Assembly (NCBI GenBank): GCA_022822245.1
Contig: JAJECB010000414.1
Coordinates: 1 to 6,719 of the forward strand
DNA from: Gammaproteobacteria bacterium
Lineage (GTDB): Bacteria > Pseudomonadota > Gammaproteobacteria > HK1
Length of the DNA: 6,719 nt
Reading direction: 5' to 3'
The position numbers and the translations under genes are program-made. The notes under the pieces are model-generated. The model did no database searches and was not told the DNA's origin. It worked only from the letters and a program-made list of their open reading frames with translations. Shown here in pieces: positions 1 to 6,719 of the stretch; the stretch's first letter is position 1, and each line of letters opens with the position of its first letter.

Positions 1-363
1 ATGCACGTTCCCGGGACCTCGGAGAACCGGGCCACCGAGATCTCCGAGATCTCCCGCTCGCTCAAGGCGCTCGCGCGCGAGCTCAAGGTGCCGGTGGTGG
101 CCCTGTCGCAGCTCAACCGCGGCCTCGAGGCGCGGTCGGAAAAGCGGCCGATGCTCTCCGATTTGCGCGAATCAGGCGCGATCGAACAGGATGCCGATGT
201 CATCCTGTTCATCTACCGCGACGAGGTCTACAACGAGGAGAGCACCGACAAGGGCAAGGCCGAGATCATCATCGGCAAGCAACGAAACGGTCCCACCGGT
301 ACCGTCACGCTGACCTTCCTCGGCCGTATCGCCAAATTTGGGAACCACGATCCAAGCCGTTGA
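1..363 (+). CDS. dnaB: Replicative DNA helicase DnaB, C-terminal part (5' end off window)
   Basis: DnaB is the hexameric, ATP-driven 5'-3' helicase that unwinds DNA at the replication fork and recruits primase. The window holds its last 120 codons, which belong to the RecA-like ATPase domain. Visible signatures are [18 protein letters not shown] at residues 8-25, the VVALSQLNR strand-loop at 32-40, the [21 protein letters not shown] block at 53-73 (split here only for description) and the C-terminal nucleotide-contacting [11 protein letters not shown]. The first ATG is not the real start: in DnaB this Met is internal, after a Leu-Gln-Leu stretch, so roughly 340-350 residues including the Walker A motif lie to the left. 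The stop is TGA at 361-363. The residue style is like Gamma/Betaproteobacterial DnaB. alr follows immediately, suggesting cotranscription. The identity is secure; only the extent is partial. Confidence 0.96.
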   Translation: MHVPGTSENRATEISEISRSLKALARELKVPVVALSQLNRGLEARSEKRPMLSDLRESGAIEQDADVILFIYRDEVYNEESTDKGKAEIIIGKQRNGPTGTVTLTFLGRIAKFGNHDPSR

Positions 364-370
364 CGACTTG

Positions 371-1482
<1,112 letters not shown>

Positions 1483-1486
<4 letters not shown>

Positions 1487-2022
1487 AGACCGGTCGGTCC
1501 GGGTCGGCGCGGCGCGCGGGCGCCCTCGGCGCACCCGGGGCACCCGGCGCGCTCCGCGCGCTCGTGCTCCGGGCATGCGTCCTCGCCGCGGTGATGCTCG
1601 CCGCGGGTGTCCTCGGCTCGCCGGCCGCTCGCGCCGAGCCGGTCTGCGTCGATCTCGCGGGCGGCGCGGTCCACCGCTACGAGGTGGAGATCGCCGCGAC
1701 GCCCGGCGCACGGGCGCAAGGGCTCATGTTCCGTCGCGAGCTGGCCCCGGGGACCGGCATGTTGTTCGACTTCGGACGGGACGAGGTCGCGCGGATGTGG
1801 ATGAAGAACACGTTCATTCCGCTCGACATGGTGTTCGCCGCGCGGGACGGGACGGTGCGGGGCATCGTCCGCAATGCGCGCCCCCGATCCCTCGACACGA
1901 TCTCGTCCCGGGTCCCCGTGCGGGCGGTGCTCGAGGTGAACGGCGGCGAAGCGAAGCGGATCGGCCTCGCTCCCGGCGACCGGATCCGTCATCCGGTGTT
2001 CGGAACGCGGTGCGATAATTGA
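1483..2022 (+). CDS. DUF192 family secreted protein
   Basis: This is a small DUF192 domain protein of unknown biochemical function, predicted to be exported. From GTG 1483 it has 179 residues. Residues 1-24 are a long Arg/Ala/Gly-rich leader, about 25-46 a hydrophobic segment (ALVLRACVLAAVMLAAGVLGS), and ARA at 49-51 is a plausible signal peptidase I site, leaving about 128 mature residues. The DUF192 domain follows, with GLMFR (80-84), GMLFDF (92-97), WMKNTFIPLDMVF (106-118) and VLEVNGG (149-155), all family hallmarks. The start overlaps the alr stop by 4 bases and has a good ribosome binding site. A GTG at 1564 would shorten the leader to a more typical signal peptide and is the main alternative. 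There is an Arg pair at 10-11, but the rest of a Tat motif is missing, so Sec export is more likely. Its place after alr suggests operon membership, not function. Confidence 0.9.
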
Positions 2023-2086
2023 CCTTCCCGATCCTCCGGAAGGAGCTTGTTTCCATGACCTGACAGAAGTGCACGGATCGCTTGTC

Positions 2087-2114
2087 GTCGGATTGGCCGA
2101 AGGCGTAATCCGAC
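2087..2114. repeat. 8-bp inverted repeat in the DUF192-GGT gap
   Basis: GTCGGATT (2087-2094) and AATCCGAC (2107-2114) are perfect reverse complements separated by 12 bases. The pair could form an RNA hairpin or be a two-fold-symmetric protein site. No T-run follows, so it is not a classical terminator. It lies about 215 bases upstream of the GGT-family start. Function is unknown. Confidence 0.5.
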
Positions 2115-2318
2115 ACCGCGCCGACAGAAATACAGCTCCACACCGTCTGCACGTTCGTCAAGCCATGGATACAAGTCCCTTTCGGAACGGCGCTCCCCCG
2201 GGTCCGCGTTTCTCGTGCATGCGCGTCCCGCGTCGGGCCCGGAGCCCGCTGCCGCAATCGGGCTCGCAGTGGCGCCTCCGGCCCGGGAGAGCGAACGACA
2301 GAGCGATTGTGCGCAACC

Positions 2319-2323
2319 AGGAA
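2319..2323 (+). promoter_or_regulatory. Ribosome binding site of the GGT-family gene
   Basis: AGGAA ends 5 bases before ATG 2329 (AGGA with 6-base spacing). It decides the start: the reading frame is open back to GTG 2215, but that extension has no ribosome binding site and no family homology. Confidence 0.7.
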
Positions 2324-2328
2324 ATCCC

Positions 2329-3954
2329 ATGAAGCTCGACCACCTTCCCTATCCTTCCCGCCGCCAGCCCGTGTTCGCCACCAACGGGGCGGTCGCGACC
2401 AGCCAGCCGCTCGCGGCCCAGGCGGGGCTCGACGTGCTCCGCGCGGGGGGCAACGCGATCGACGCCGCGCTCGCGACGGCCATCGCCCTCACCGTGGTGG
2501 AGCCGACCTCGAACGGCATTGGCGGCGATCTCTTCGCAATCGTGTGGGACGGGTCGACGCTGCACGGCCTCAACAGCTCCGGGCGGGCGCCGCGGGTCCT
2601 CGACGCCGGGCGGATCCGCGGCCTCGGCCACGCCGAGATGCCGGAGATCGGCTGGGTCCCGGTGACCGTCCCCGGGGTCGTGGCGGGCTGGGAGGCCCTG
2701 CACGAGCGGTTCGGGCGCGCGGACCGGGAGCGCATCTACCGGGCCGCGGTCGACTACGCACGGGACGGGTTCGCGGTCTCGCCGGTGGTGGCGGACTCCT
2801 GGGCGCGGTACGGGGACAGGATCGACGGCCCCTCCCGGGAGGCCGGCCTCGGCCCGCAGCTCGCGGGCTGGAAGGAGGCGTTCGCCGCCGGCGGCCGCAC
2901 CCCGGCCTCCGGGGCGCGGTGGCGTCTCCCCGATCACGCCCGCACCCTCGAGACCCTGGCGCGCGAGGGCGCGGCGGCGTTCTACACCGGTGCGCTCGGA
3001 GCCGCCATCGTCGAGTTCGCGGGCCGGACCGGCGGCTACCTCACCGCGGACGATCTCGCCGCGCACCGGGCCGACTGGGTGGAGCCGATCGGGGTGCCGT
3101 ACCGGGGCTGCGAAGTCTGGGAGATCCCTCCGAACGGGCAGGGGATCGCCGCCCTCATGGGGCTCTCGATCCTGGAAGGGTTCGACCTCGCCGCTCATCC
3201 CCACGTGAGCGCGGAGAACTGGCACCTGGAGATGGAGGCGATGAAGCTCGCCTTCGCGGACACCCACCGCTACGTCGGCGACCCCGACTTCGCGGACGTG
3301 CCGGTCGAGGAGATGCTGAGCCCGGACTACGCGGCCGCCCGGCGCGCCCTCGTCGGGGAGCGGGCGCTCGCCCGCGCGCCCGGCGACCTGCCGGCGGGCG
3401 GCACGGTGTACCTGTGCACCGCCGACCGGGACGGGATGATGGTGAGCCTCATCCAGTCCAACTACCACGGTTTCGGGAGCGGCATCGTGGTTCCCGGCAC
3501 CGGCATCGCCCTTCACAACCGCGGGCTCGGCTTCACCCTGGAGGAAGGCCACCCGAACGAGTACGCCCCCGGCAAGCGCCCGTTCCACACCATCATCCCC
3601 GCCTTCCTGACCCGGGGCGGAAGGCCGGTCGGGCCGTTCGGGGTGATGGGAGCCCCGATGCAGCCCCAGGGCCACATCCAGGTGGTGGTGGGGACGCTGG
3701 ACCATGGGCTGAACCCCCAGGCGGTGCTCGACGCCCCCCGCTGGCGGGTCCTCGACGGCCTCGATGCGGTCATCGAGCCCGGGGCTGGGGAGGAGATCCA
3801 CCGCGCCCTCGCCGCCCGCGGCCACCGCCTGGCGTCGCCGGACCCCGGCGAGACCTACCAGTTCGGCCGGGGCCAGATCATCTGGGCCCTCGAGGACGGG
3901 GTGTACGTCGTGGGCAGCGATCCGCGAGCGGACGGCCTCGTCGCTGCCTGGTAG
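2329..3954 (+). CDS. Gamma-glutamyltransferase-family Ntn-hydrolase (likely amidohydrolase/acylase type)
   Basis: This belongs to the GGT branch of N-terminal nucleophile hydrolases, whose proenzymes cleave themselves so that a Thr becomes the new N-terminus and nucleophile. It has 541 residues from ATG 2329, without a signal peptide, so it is probably cytoplasmic, unlike periplasmic E. coli Ggt. N-terminal hallmarks are GGNAIDAALAT (40-50) and EPTSNGIGGDLFA (58-70). The processing site is G358/T359 in GGTVYLCTAD (Thr codon 3403-3405), predicting subunits of about 358 and 183 residues. Further motifs are SNYHGFGSGIVVPGTG (377-392), KRPFHTIIP (416-424) and GAPMQPQGH (441-449). Residues that hold the gamma-glutamyl group in E. 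coli Ggt are replaced (see findings), so an amide other than a gamma-glutamyl one is likely. Oxamate amidohydrolase (HpxW) and cephalosporin-acylase-like proteins are possible relatives. The next gene in the same direction is an enolase-superfamily enzyme 119 bases downstream. Confidence 0.88.
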   Translation: MKLDHLPYPSRRQPVFATNGAVATSQPLAAQAGLDVLRAGGNAIDAALATAIALTVVEPTSNGIGGDLFAIVWDGSTLHGLNSSGRAPRVLDAGRIRGLGHAEMPEIGWVPVTVPGVVAGWEALHERFGRADRERIYRAAVDYARDGFAVSPVVADSWARYGDRIDGPSREAGLGPQLAGWKEAFAAGGRTPASGARWRLPDHARTLETLAREGAAAFYTGALGAAIVEFAGRTGGYLTADDLAAHRADWVEPIGVPYRGCEVWEIPPNGQGIAALMGLSILEGFDLAAHPHVSAENWHLEMEAMKLAFADTHRYVGDPDFADVPVEEMLSPDYAAARRALVGERALARAPGDLPAGGTVYLCTADRDGMMVSLIQSNYHGFGSGIVVPGTGIALHNRGLGFTLEEGHPNEYAPGKRPFHTIIPAFLTRGGRPVGPFGVMGAPMQPQGHIQVVVGTLDHGLNPQAVLDAPRWRVLDGLDAVIEPGAGEEIHRALAARGHRLASPDPGETYQFGRGQIIWALEDGVYVVGSDPRADGLVAAW

Positions 3955-4007
3955 CCCCGAAAACGGGGGTCAGAGGGAGATTTCGGGTTCGAGTGACCGA
4001 ACCGGAA
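3955..4007. repeat. Cluster of overlapping inverted repeats after the GGT-family stop, REP-like candidate
   Basis: Three pairings are visible. CCCCG (3955-3959) pairs with CGGGG (3964-3968) around an AAAA loop, starting on the base after the stop codon. CCCGAAA (3956-3962) is a perfect reverse complement of TTTCGGG (3981-3987). GGTTCG (3986-3991) pairs with CGAACC (3998-4003) around a 6-base loop and extends past one G-G mismatch to TTC/GAA (3982-4007). The first two are mutually exclusive. The core GGGGGTCAGAG resembles short palindromic repeats I recall near REP-associated transposases, but there is only one copy here. A role in transcript ending or 3' protection between the two genes is possible; there is no U-run. 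Confidence 0.45.
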
Positions 4008-4037
4008 GACGGCCTAGAGTAGCCAGGAAACCGTTTC

Positions 4038-4052
4038 GCCGGCCGCGCCGGC
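4038..4052. repeat. GC-only hairpin just upstream of the enolase-family ribosome binding site
   Basis: GCCGGC (4038-4043) and GCCGGC (4047-4052) pair around the 3-base loop CGC. The hairpin ends about 6 bases before the purine-rich Shine-Dalgarno. It may affect translation or mRNA stability, but GC-only palindromes are frequent in such DNA. Confidence 0.35.
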
Positions 4053-4057
4053 TACCG

Positions 4058-4069
4058 GAAGAGGAAGGA
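4058..4069 (+). promoter_or_regulatory. Ribosome binding site of the enolase-superfamily gene
   Basis: The purine tract GGAAGAGGAAGG and the following A at 4070 region precede ATG 4074. AGGA at 4062-4065 gives an 8-base spacing and AAGGA a 4-base spacing. This strong site supports independent and efficient translation from ATG 4074. Confidence 0.7.
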
Positions 4070-4073
4070 CGGA

Positions 4074-5156
4074 ATGAAGATCGAGGAGGTGCGGGTCACG
4101 CTGCTGCGGGCCCCCTTTGTCGAGAAGCCCGGGTTCTTCGCCCACTACCAGCGGGACCGCGAGATCCTCGTGGTCGAGGTGAAGACCCGGTCCGGCCTCG
4201 TCGGGCTCGGATACCAGCTCTATCTCCGCGAGGGGTTCCGGACGACCGCCGCCTGCATCGAGGAGGTGATGGCGCCGCGCATCCTCGGGCGGGACGCTTC
4301 GGAGATCGAGGCGATCTGGCGAGACCTCTGGTCCGTCACCATCGCGGACGGGCGGGGGGGCGCCCAGGTGCTCGCGCTCTCCGCGATCGACGTGGCCCTG
4401 TGGGACATCGTGGGGCAGCATGCCGGCATGCCCCTGCACCGCCTCTGGGGCCACTACCGGAACGAGGTCCCCGCCTACGGGTCCGGCTGCTGGCGCGGTC
4501 TTGGCGGGGAGGGAATGGCGGAGAAGGCCCGCCGCTTCGTCGACGACGGGTACCGGGCGGTCAAGATGCAGGTCGGCCACCTGTGGTCGGAGGCCGAGGA
4601 CGCGGCGAACGTGCGCATGGTGCGCGAGGCGGTCGGCCCGGAGGTCGACGTGATGGTGGACGTCAACATGGCATGGACCGCGGACCAGGCCATTCTCATG
4701 GGTCGGAAGTTCGAGCCGTACGGGATCTACTGGCTGGAAGAGCCGGTTTCACCCGAGGATTTTCGTGGCTACTTCCGCATTGCGGAGGCCCTCGATACCC
4801 GCGTGGTGGGCGGCGAGAGCCACTTCACCCGCTACGACCTCCGTCCCTTCTTCGAGCACCCCGGCATCCCGATCCTCCAGCCCGATGTCATCCGGGGCGG
4901 GCTCACCGACCTTCGCAAGACCGCCGCCCTCGCGGACACCTGGGGGATGACCATCGCCCCCCACCTCTACCCCGAGCTCATGATCCATCTCCTCGCGTCG
5001 ATCCCGAACGGGCTCATCCTCGAGGACATGGGGCTCCTCGACGATCTCTGGATCGAGTGGGCGAAGCCGGTCCGAGGCGTCGTCACCGCGCCCGAGACCC
5101 CCGGGCACGGGCTGAAGATCCGATCCGACTTCCTGCGCGAGTACCGCGTCGACTGA
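4074..5156 (+). CDS. Enolase-superfamily enzyme, mandelate racemase/muconate lactonizing type (putative acid-sugar dehydratase or racemase)
   Basis: Members abstract a proton next to a carboxylate, held by Mg2+ in a TIM barrel with an N-terminal capping domain; they are cytoplasmic racemases, epimerases, cycloisomerases or dehydratases. This 360-residue protein is full length for the group. The capping domain spans about 1-125, then the barrel. Metal ligands are D196 (VDVN), E222 (WLEEP) and E248 (GGES). The Asp-His dyad typical of the mandelate racemase subgroup is present as D271 (LQPD) and H297 (TIAPH), and E317 (LILED) matches the general-acid glutamate. K164 is present in KMQVG, but the second lysine of the usual Lys-X-Lys is Q166. 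This suggests a His297-based, one-sided reaction such as dehydration rather than two-base racemisation. The substrate cannot be read from sequence. It lies downstream of the GGT-family gene in the same direction and may share its transcript. Confidence 0.9.
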   Translation: MKIEEVRVTLLRAPFVEKPGFFAHYQRDREILVVEVKTRSGLVGLGYQLYLREGFRTTAACIEEVMAPRILGRDASEIEAIWRDLWSVTIADGRGGAQVLALSAIDVALWDIVGQHAGMPLHRLWGHYRNEVPAYGSGCWRGLGGEGMAEKARRFVDDGYRAVKMQVGHLWSEAEDAANVRMVREAVGPEVDVMVDVNMAWTADQAILMGRKFEPYGIYWLEEPVSPEDFRGYFRIAEALDTRVVGGESHFTRYDLRPFFEHPGIPILQPDVIRGGLTDLRKTAALADTWGMTIAPHLYPELMIHLLASIPNGLILEDMGLLDDLWIEWAKPVRGVVTAPETPGHGLKIRSDFLREYRVD

Positions 5157-5331
5157 GACCGCGAGGGGCCGTCGTTCGCCCGCTGCCGGTGCGGGGCAGG
5201 GCGATCGGGCCCCACCGGCCTCGTGGAACGTCTCCGCGCTCGGCCCGACCTCCTCGCGAAGGGCGCGACGGAACGCCCGCGGATCGGCTGCCATGCTCGA
5301 CCGGCTCGAACGCCGGCCGGCCGGGGCGGCC
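5157..5331. other. 175-base gap between convergent genes with a GC-rich hairpin
   Basis: The enolase-family gene (plus) and the GMC gene (minus) end facing each other here. No reading frame in the gap shows a family signature. The clearest structure is a stem: GCCGGTG (5185-5191) pairs with CACCGGC (5213-5219), then, after a 2-base bulge, GGGC (5194-5197) pairs with GCCC (5209-5212). A second GC palindrome near 5313-5340 overlaps the GMC stop. Confidence 0.5.
5185..5219. terminator. Possible transcription end hairpin between convergent genes (weak)
   Basis: An 11-bp stem with a 2-base bulge and an 11-base loop lies about 29 bases after the enolase-family stop. No T-run follows on either strand, so it would not be a canonical intrinsic terminator. 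Position between convergent genes is the only other support. Confidence 0.25.
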
Positions 5332-6719
5332 CTACCGGCCGCGGGCGATGCGGTCCGCGGTGCGAAGAGCGAGGGCCTGGGCGGTCGCGGTCGGGTTGAG
5401 GCAGCTCGCGGTGACGAAGGTGCTCGCGTCTGCGATGTACAGGTTCGGCACCTCGTGGCAGTGGCCGAAGCGGTCGACGACCGAGGTCTCGGGATCGTCG
5501 CCCATGCGGGCGGTGCCCATCAGGTGGAACCCGGCCTGGGCCTTGAGGCGGGTCGGCTCGATTGCGACCGCTCCCGCTTCGCGCAGCACCTCCGACGCCC
5601 GCTCGATGCCGAAGTCGAGGATGGCTCGCGAGTTGGCGGAAACGCGGTAGGCCATGCGGGGCAAGGGGACGCCGTCCTCGTCCGTCCGGGTTGCCGACAG
5701 GGTCACCCGGTTGTCGGGGTCCGGCAGGTCCTCGGCGCAGACGCTGATCCCGGCCAGGTGGGCGCACGGGTTCGCCGCGCCGCTTTCCCGGGCGTCGAAG
5801 CGGACCCCGGGGGCCGGGGCACCGAACGAAACCTGGAGCTTCGAACCACGCACGAACCCGCGCTCGGCGCGCGTCGACCCGAACTCGAGAGAGATGAGCC
5901 CGGCGGTCTGACCGACCGGCACCGGGAACGGTTCCGGAAACCATCCGTCGGCCCATCCGTAGGGATGCAGCATGAGACGCCGGCCGACGAGTCCGCTCCC
6001 GTTCGCGAGACCGTGGGGGAAGGCGCCGGACACGGATGCGAGGAGCAGGCGCGGGGTGCCGATTCCGTTCGCGGCGAGAACGAACCGGTCGGCCCTCACC
6101 CGGAAGCGCCCGTTGCGCCCGGCGCAGACGGCGCCGGTCACGCGGGCCCGCGCATCGTGCTCCAGGGCGAGCACCCGCGTGTGCGTCAGCAGCCTCGCGC
6201 CGGCCGCAATCGCGTCGTCGAGATAGGCCCGGTCCGCGCCGGCCCGCACCCGGGCCGGGCATCCGACGTGGCAGGGGCCGCGATGCGTGCACGGGGCCGC
6301 GCTCGGGGAGGCCGCGTCGCGACCCACCACGAGGTCGACCGGCCAGCAGTGCCAGCCGAGCGCGCCGAACGAGCGCAGGATGCGTTCGCCCGCGGGTCCG
6401 AGAGGTGGAAGCGGCAAGGGTGTCGTTGCACGGACCGGACCGAGCGGGTCCCCGGGGCGCCAGGCAAGGCCGCTCCGGCGCTCGTTGAGCTCGAACCAGG
6501 GGGCCAGCTCGTCGCAGGTGACCGGCCAGTCGTCCGCGACCCCGTCCTCGGAGAACACCCGGAAGTCCTCCGGCCGGAAGCGCGGGGCGTGGGCCGCCCA
6601 CCAGATCGAGCCTCCGCCGGCCCCGTTGCCGACGAGAGGCTTGATCGGAGAATCCTCGTCCTCGATGGCGTAGTCCGCGGGACCACCCCGGAGGTTCGGG
6701 TTGGGGTTGAGGGTACTCC
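5332..6719 (-). CDS. GMC-family FAD-dependent oxidoreductase, C-terminal part (5' end off window)
   Basis: GMC flavoproteins oxidise alcohols, sugars or sterols. About 461 codons are visible, read leftward from the edge to TAG at 5332-5334; some 60-120 residues with the GxGxxG FAD-binding motif lie to the right. A GTG at 6556-6558 is open but not the start, because homology continues upstream (NPNLRGGPADYAIED, then GNGAGGGSIWWAAHAPRF). Next come Cys codons at 6289-6291, 6271-6273 and 6259-6261 in CTHRGPCHVGC, followed by ADRAYLDDAIAAGARLL, and later GIGTPRLLLAS. The GMC C-terminal block is FHLMGTARMG, with catalytic His (codon 5524-5526), and CLNPTATAQALALRTADRI, with Asn (codon 5395-5397). 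This His/Asn arrangement resembles gluconate, fructose and glucose dehydrogenase large subunits, which work with a small subunit and a cytochrome c; such partners would lie outside the window. Substrate is unknown. Confidence 0.9.
   Translation of the reverse strand, partial: STLNPNPNLRGGPADYAIEDEDSPIKPLVGNGAGGGSIWWAAHAPRFRPEDFRVFSEDGVADDWPVTCDELAPWFELNERRSGLAWRPGDPLGPVRATTPLPLPPLGPAGERILRSFGALGWHCWPVDLVVGRDAASPSAAPCTHRGPCHVGCPARVRAGADRAYLDDAIAAGARLLTHTRVLALEHDARARVTGAVCAGRNGRFRVRADRFVLAANGIGTPRLLLASVSGAFPHGLANGSGLVGRRLMLHPYGWADGWFPEPFPVPVGQTAGLISLEFGSTRAERGFVRGSKLQVSFGAPAPGVRFDARESGAANPCAHLAGISVCAEDLPDPDNRVTLSATRTDEDGVPLPRMAYRVSANSRAILDFGIERASEVLREAGAVAIEPTRLKAQAGFHLMGTARMGDDPETSVVDRFGHCHEVPNLYIADASTFVTASCLNPTATAQALALRTADRIARGR

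Larger units (their letters stand above)
2023..2328 (+). other. 306-base intergenic region, AT-richer than its flanks, no gene recognised
   Basis: This stretch separates the dnaB-alr-DUF192 run from the GGT-family gene. By my count bases 2041-2190 are about 56% GC, against roughly 75-80% in the neighbouring coding DNA. Short open frames exist on both strands, but none has a recognisable protein signature. I looked for sigma-70 style boxes and found no convincing pair, although the promoter of the GGT-family gene must lie here if that gene is transcribed independently. Just after the DUF192 stop, CCTTCC (2023-2028) can pair with GGAAGG (2038-2043), but no U-run follows, so it is a poor intrinsic terminator. 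An 8-bp inverted repeat at 2087-2114 is listed separately. No tRNA-like cloverleaf was found by eye. Confidence 0.6.

Noticed and set aside
1529..1547. Short tandem GCACCCGG-like repeat in the DUF192 leader
   Set aside because: Two imperfect units encoding Ala-Pro-Gly; too short to separate from biased composition.
2019..2047. TTGACC at 2019-2024 as a -35 box
   Set aside because: The -10 position at 17-base spacing reads GGAGCT, which does not resemble a sigma-70 -10 box.
1999..2189. 9-base direct repeat TTCGGAACG at 1999-2007 and 2181-2189 flanking the AT-richer stretch, as a possible target-site duplication
   Set aside because: The inner ends show no matching terminal inverted repeats and there is no transposase. 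A 9-base match within such a short span is plausible by chance.
2215..2328. N-terminal extension of the GGT-family protein from GTG 2215
   Set aside because: No ribosome binding site before the GTG, no signal-peptide character, no family homology, and a good AGGA site sits before ATG 2329.
2158..3825. Open frame of 555 codons on the minus strand opposite the GGT-family gene
   Set aside because: It is a low-information Arg/Gly/Pro/His-rich translation with no motifs; the opposite strand codes for a complete GGT-family protein.
2307..4022. Open frame of 571 codons on the plus strand, out of phase with the GGT-family gene
   Set aside because: Arg/Pro-rich shadow frame without motifs, covering the real gene.
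3764..5650. Open frame of 628 codons on the plus strand across the enolase-family gene and part of the GMC gene
   Set aside because: It is the longest open frame, but its translation is compositionally biased and motif-free, and it crosses a convergent gene pair.
4967..6601. Open frame of 544 codons on the minus strand overlapping the GMC gene in another phase
   Set aside because: The GMC motifs (GTARMG, NPT, TPRLLLAS) are all in the other phase; this frame is motif-free.

Overview
This is a very GC-rich window, with coding stretches that look to be around 70-80% GC by eye. It carries one partial replication gene, four complete protein genes and one partial oxidoreductase gene. The DnaB C-terminus has the sequence style I associate with Gamma- or Betaproteobacteria rather than Alphaproteobacteria. 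The dnaB-alr order is also common in Gammaproteobacteria. I read the source as a high-GC proteobacterium, probably gammaproteobacterial; this placement is an inference.

Left part (1-2022, plus strand): a housekeeping run. It holds the last 120 codons of the replicative helicase DnaB, then alanine racemase (alr) starting at or across the dnaB stop, then a secreted DUF192 protein whose GTG start overlaps the alr stop (GTGA). The three look like one transcription unit with tight translational coupling.

Middle gap (2023-2328): 306 bases with no recognisable gene. Bases 2041-2190 are about 56% GC by my count, clearly below the flanks, and contain an 8-bp inverted repeat.

Right part (2329-6719): metabolic genes. 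On the plus strand are a cytoplasmic gamma-glutamyltransferase-family (Ntn-hydrolase) protein and, 119 bases later, a mandelate racemase/muconate lactonizing-type enolase-superfamily enzyme. The gap between them holds several hairpins. On the minus strand, convergent with these, is the C-terminal part of a GMC flavoprotein oxidoreductase that runs off the right edge; its FAD-binding N-terminus is not in view.

The three right-hand proteins keep their catalytic cores but show changes that argue against the textbook substrate or chemistry. The GGT-like protein keeps its nucleophile Thr but lacks the residues that hold a gamma-glutamyl group. The enolase-family protein has Lys-X-Gln in place of Lys-X-Lys. 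The GMC protein has a Cys-x5-Cys-x3-Cys motif like that of iron-sulfur-bearing FAD glucose dehydrogenases. They could form a small catabolic set (amide hydrolysis, dehydration or epimerisation of an acid, oxidation of an alcohol or sugar), but co-function is inferred from proximity only. I saw no mobile element, CRISPR array, tRNA or rRNA, and no clear evidence of a wholly new defence-type or other exotic system.
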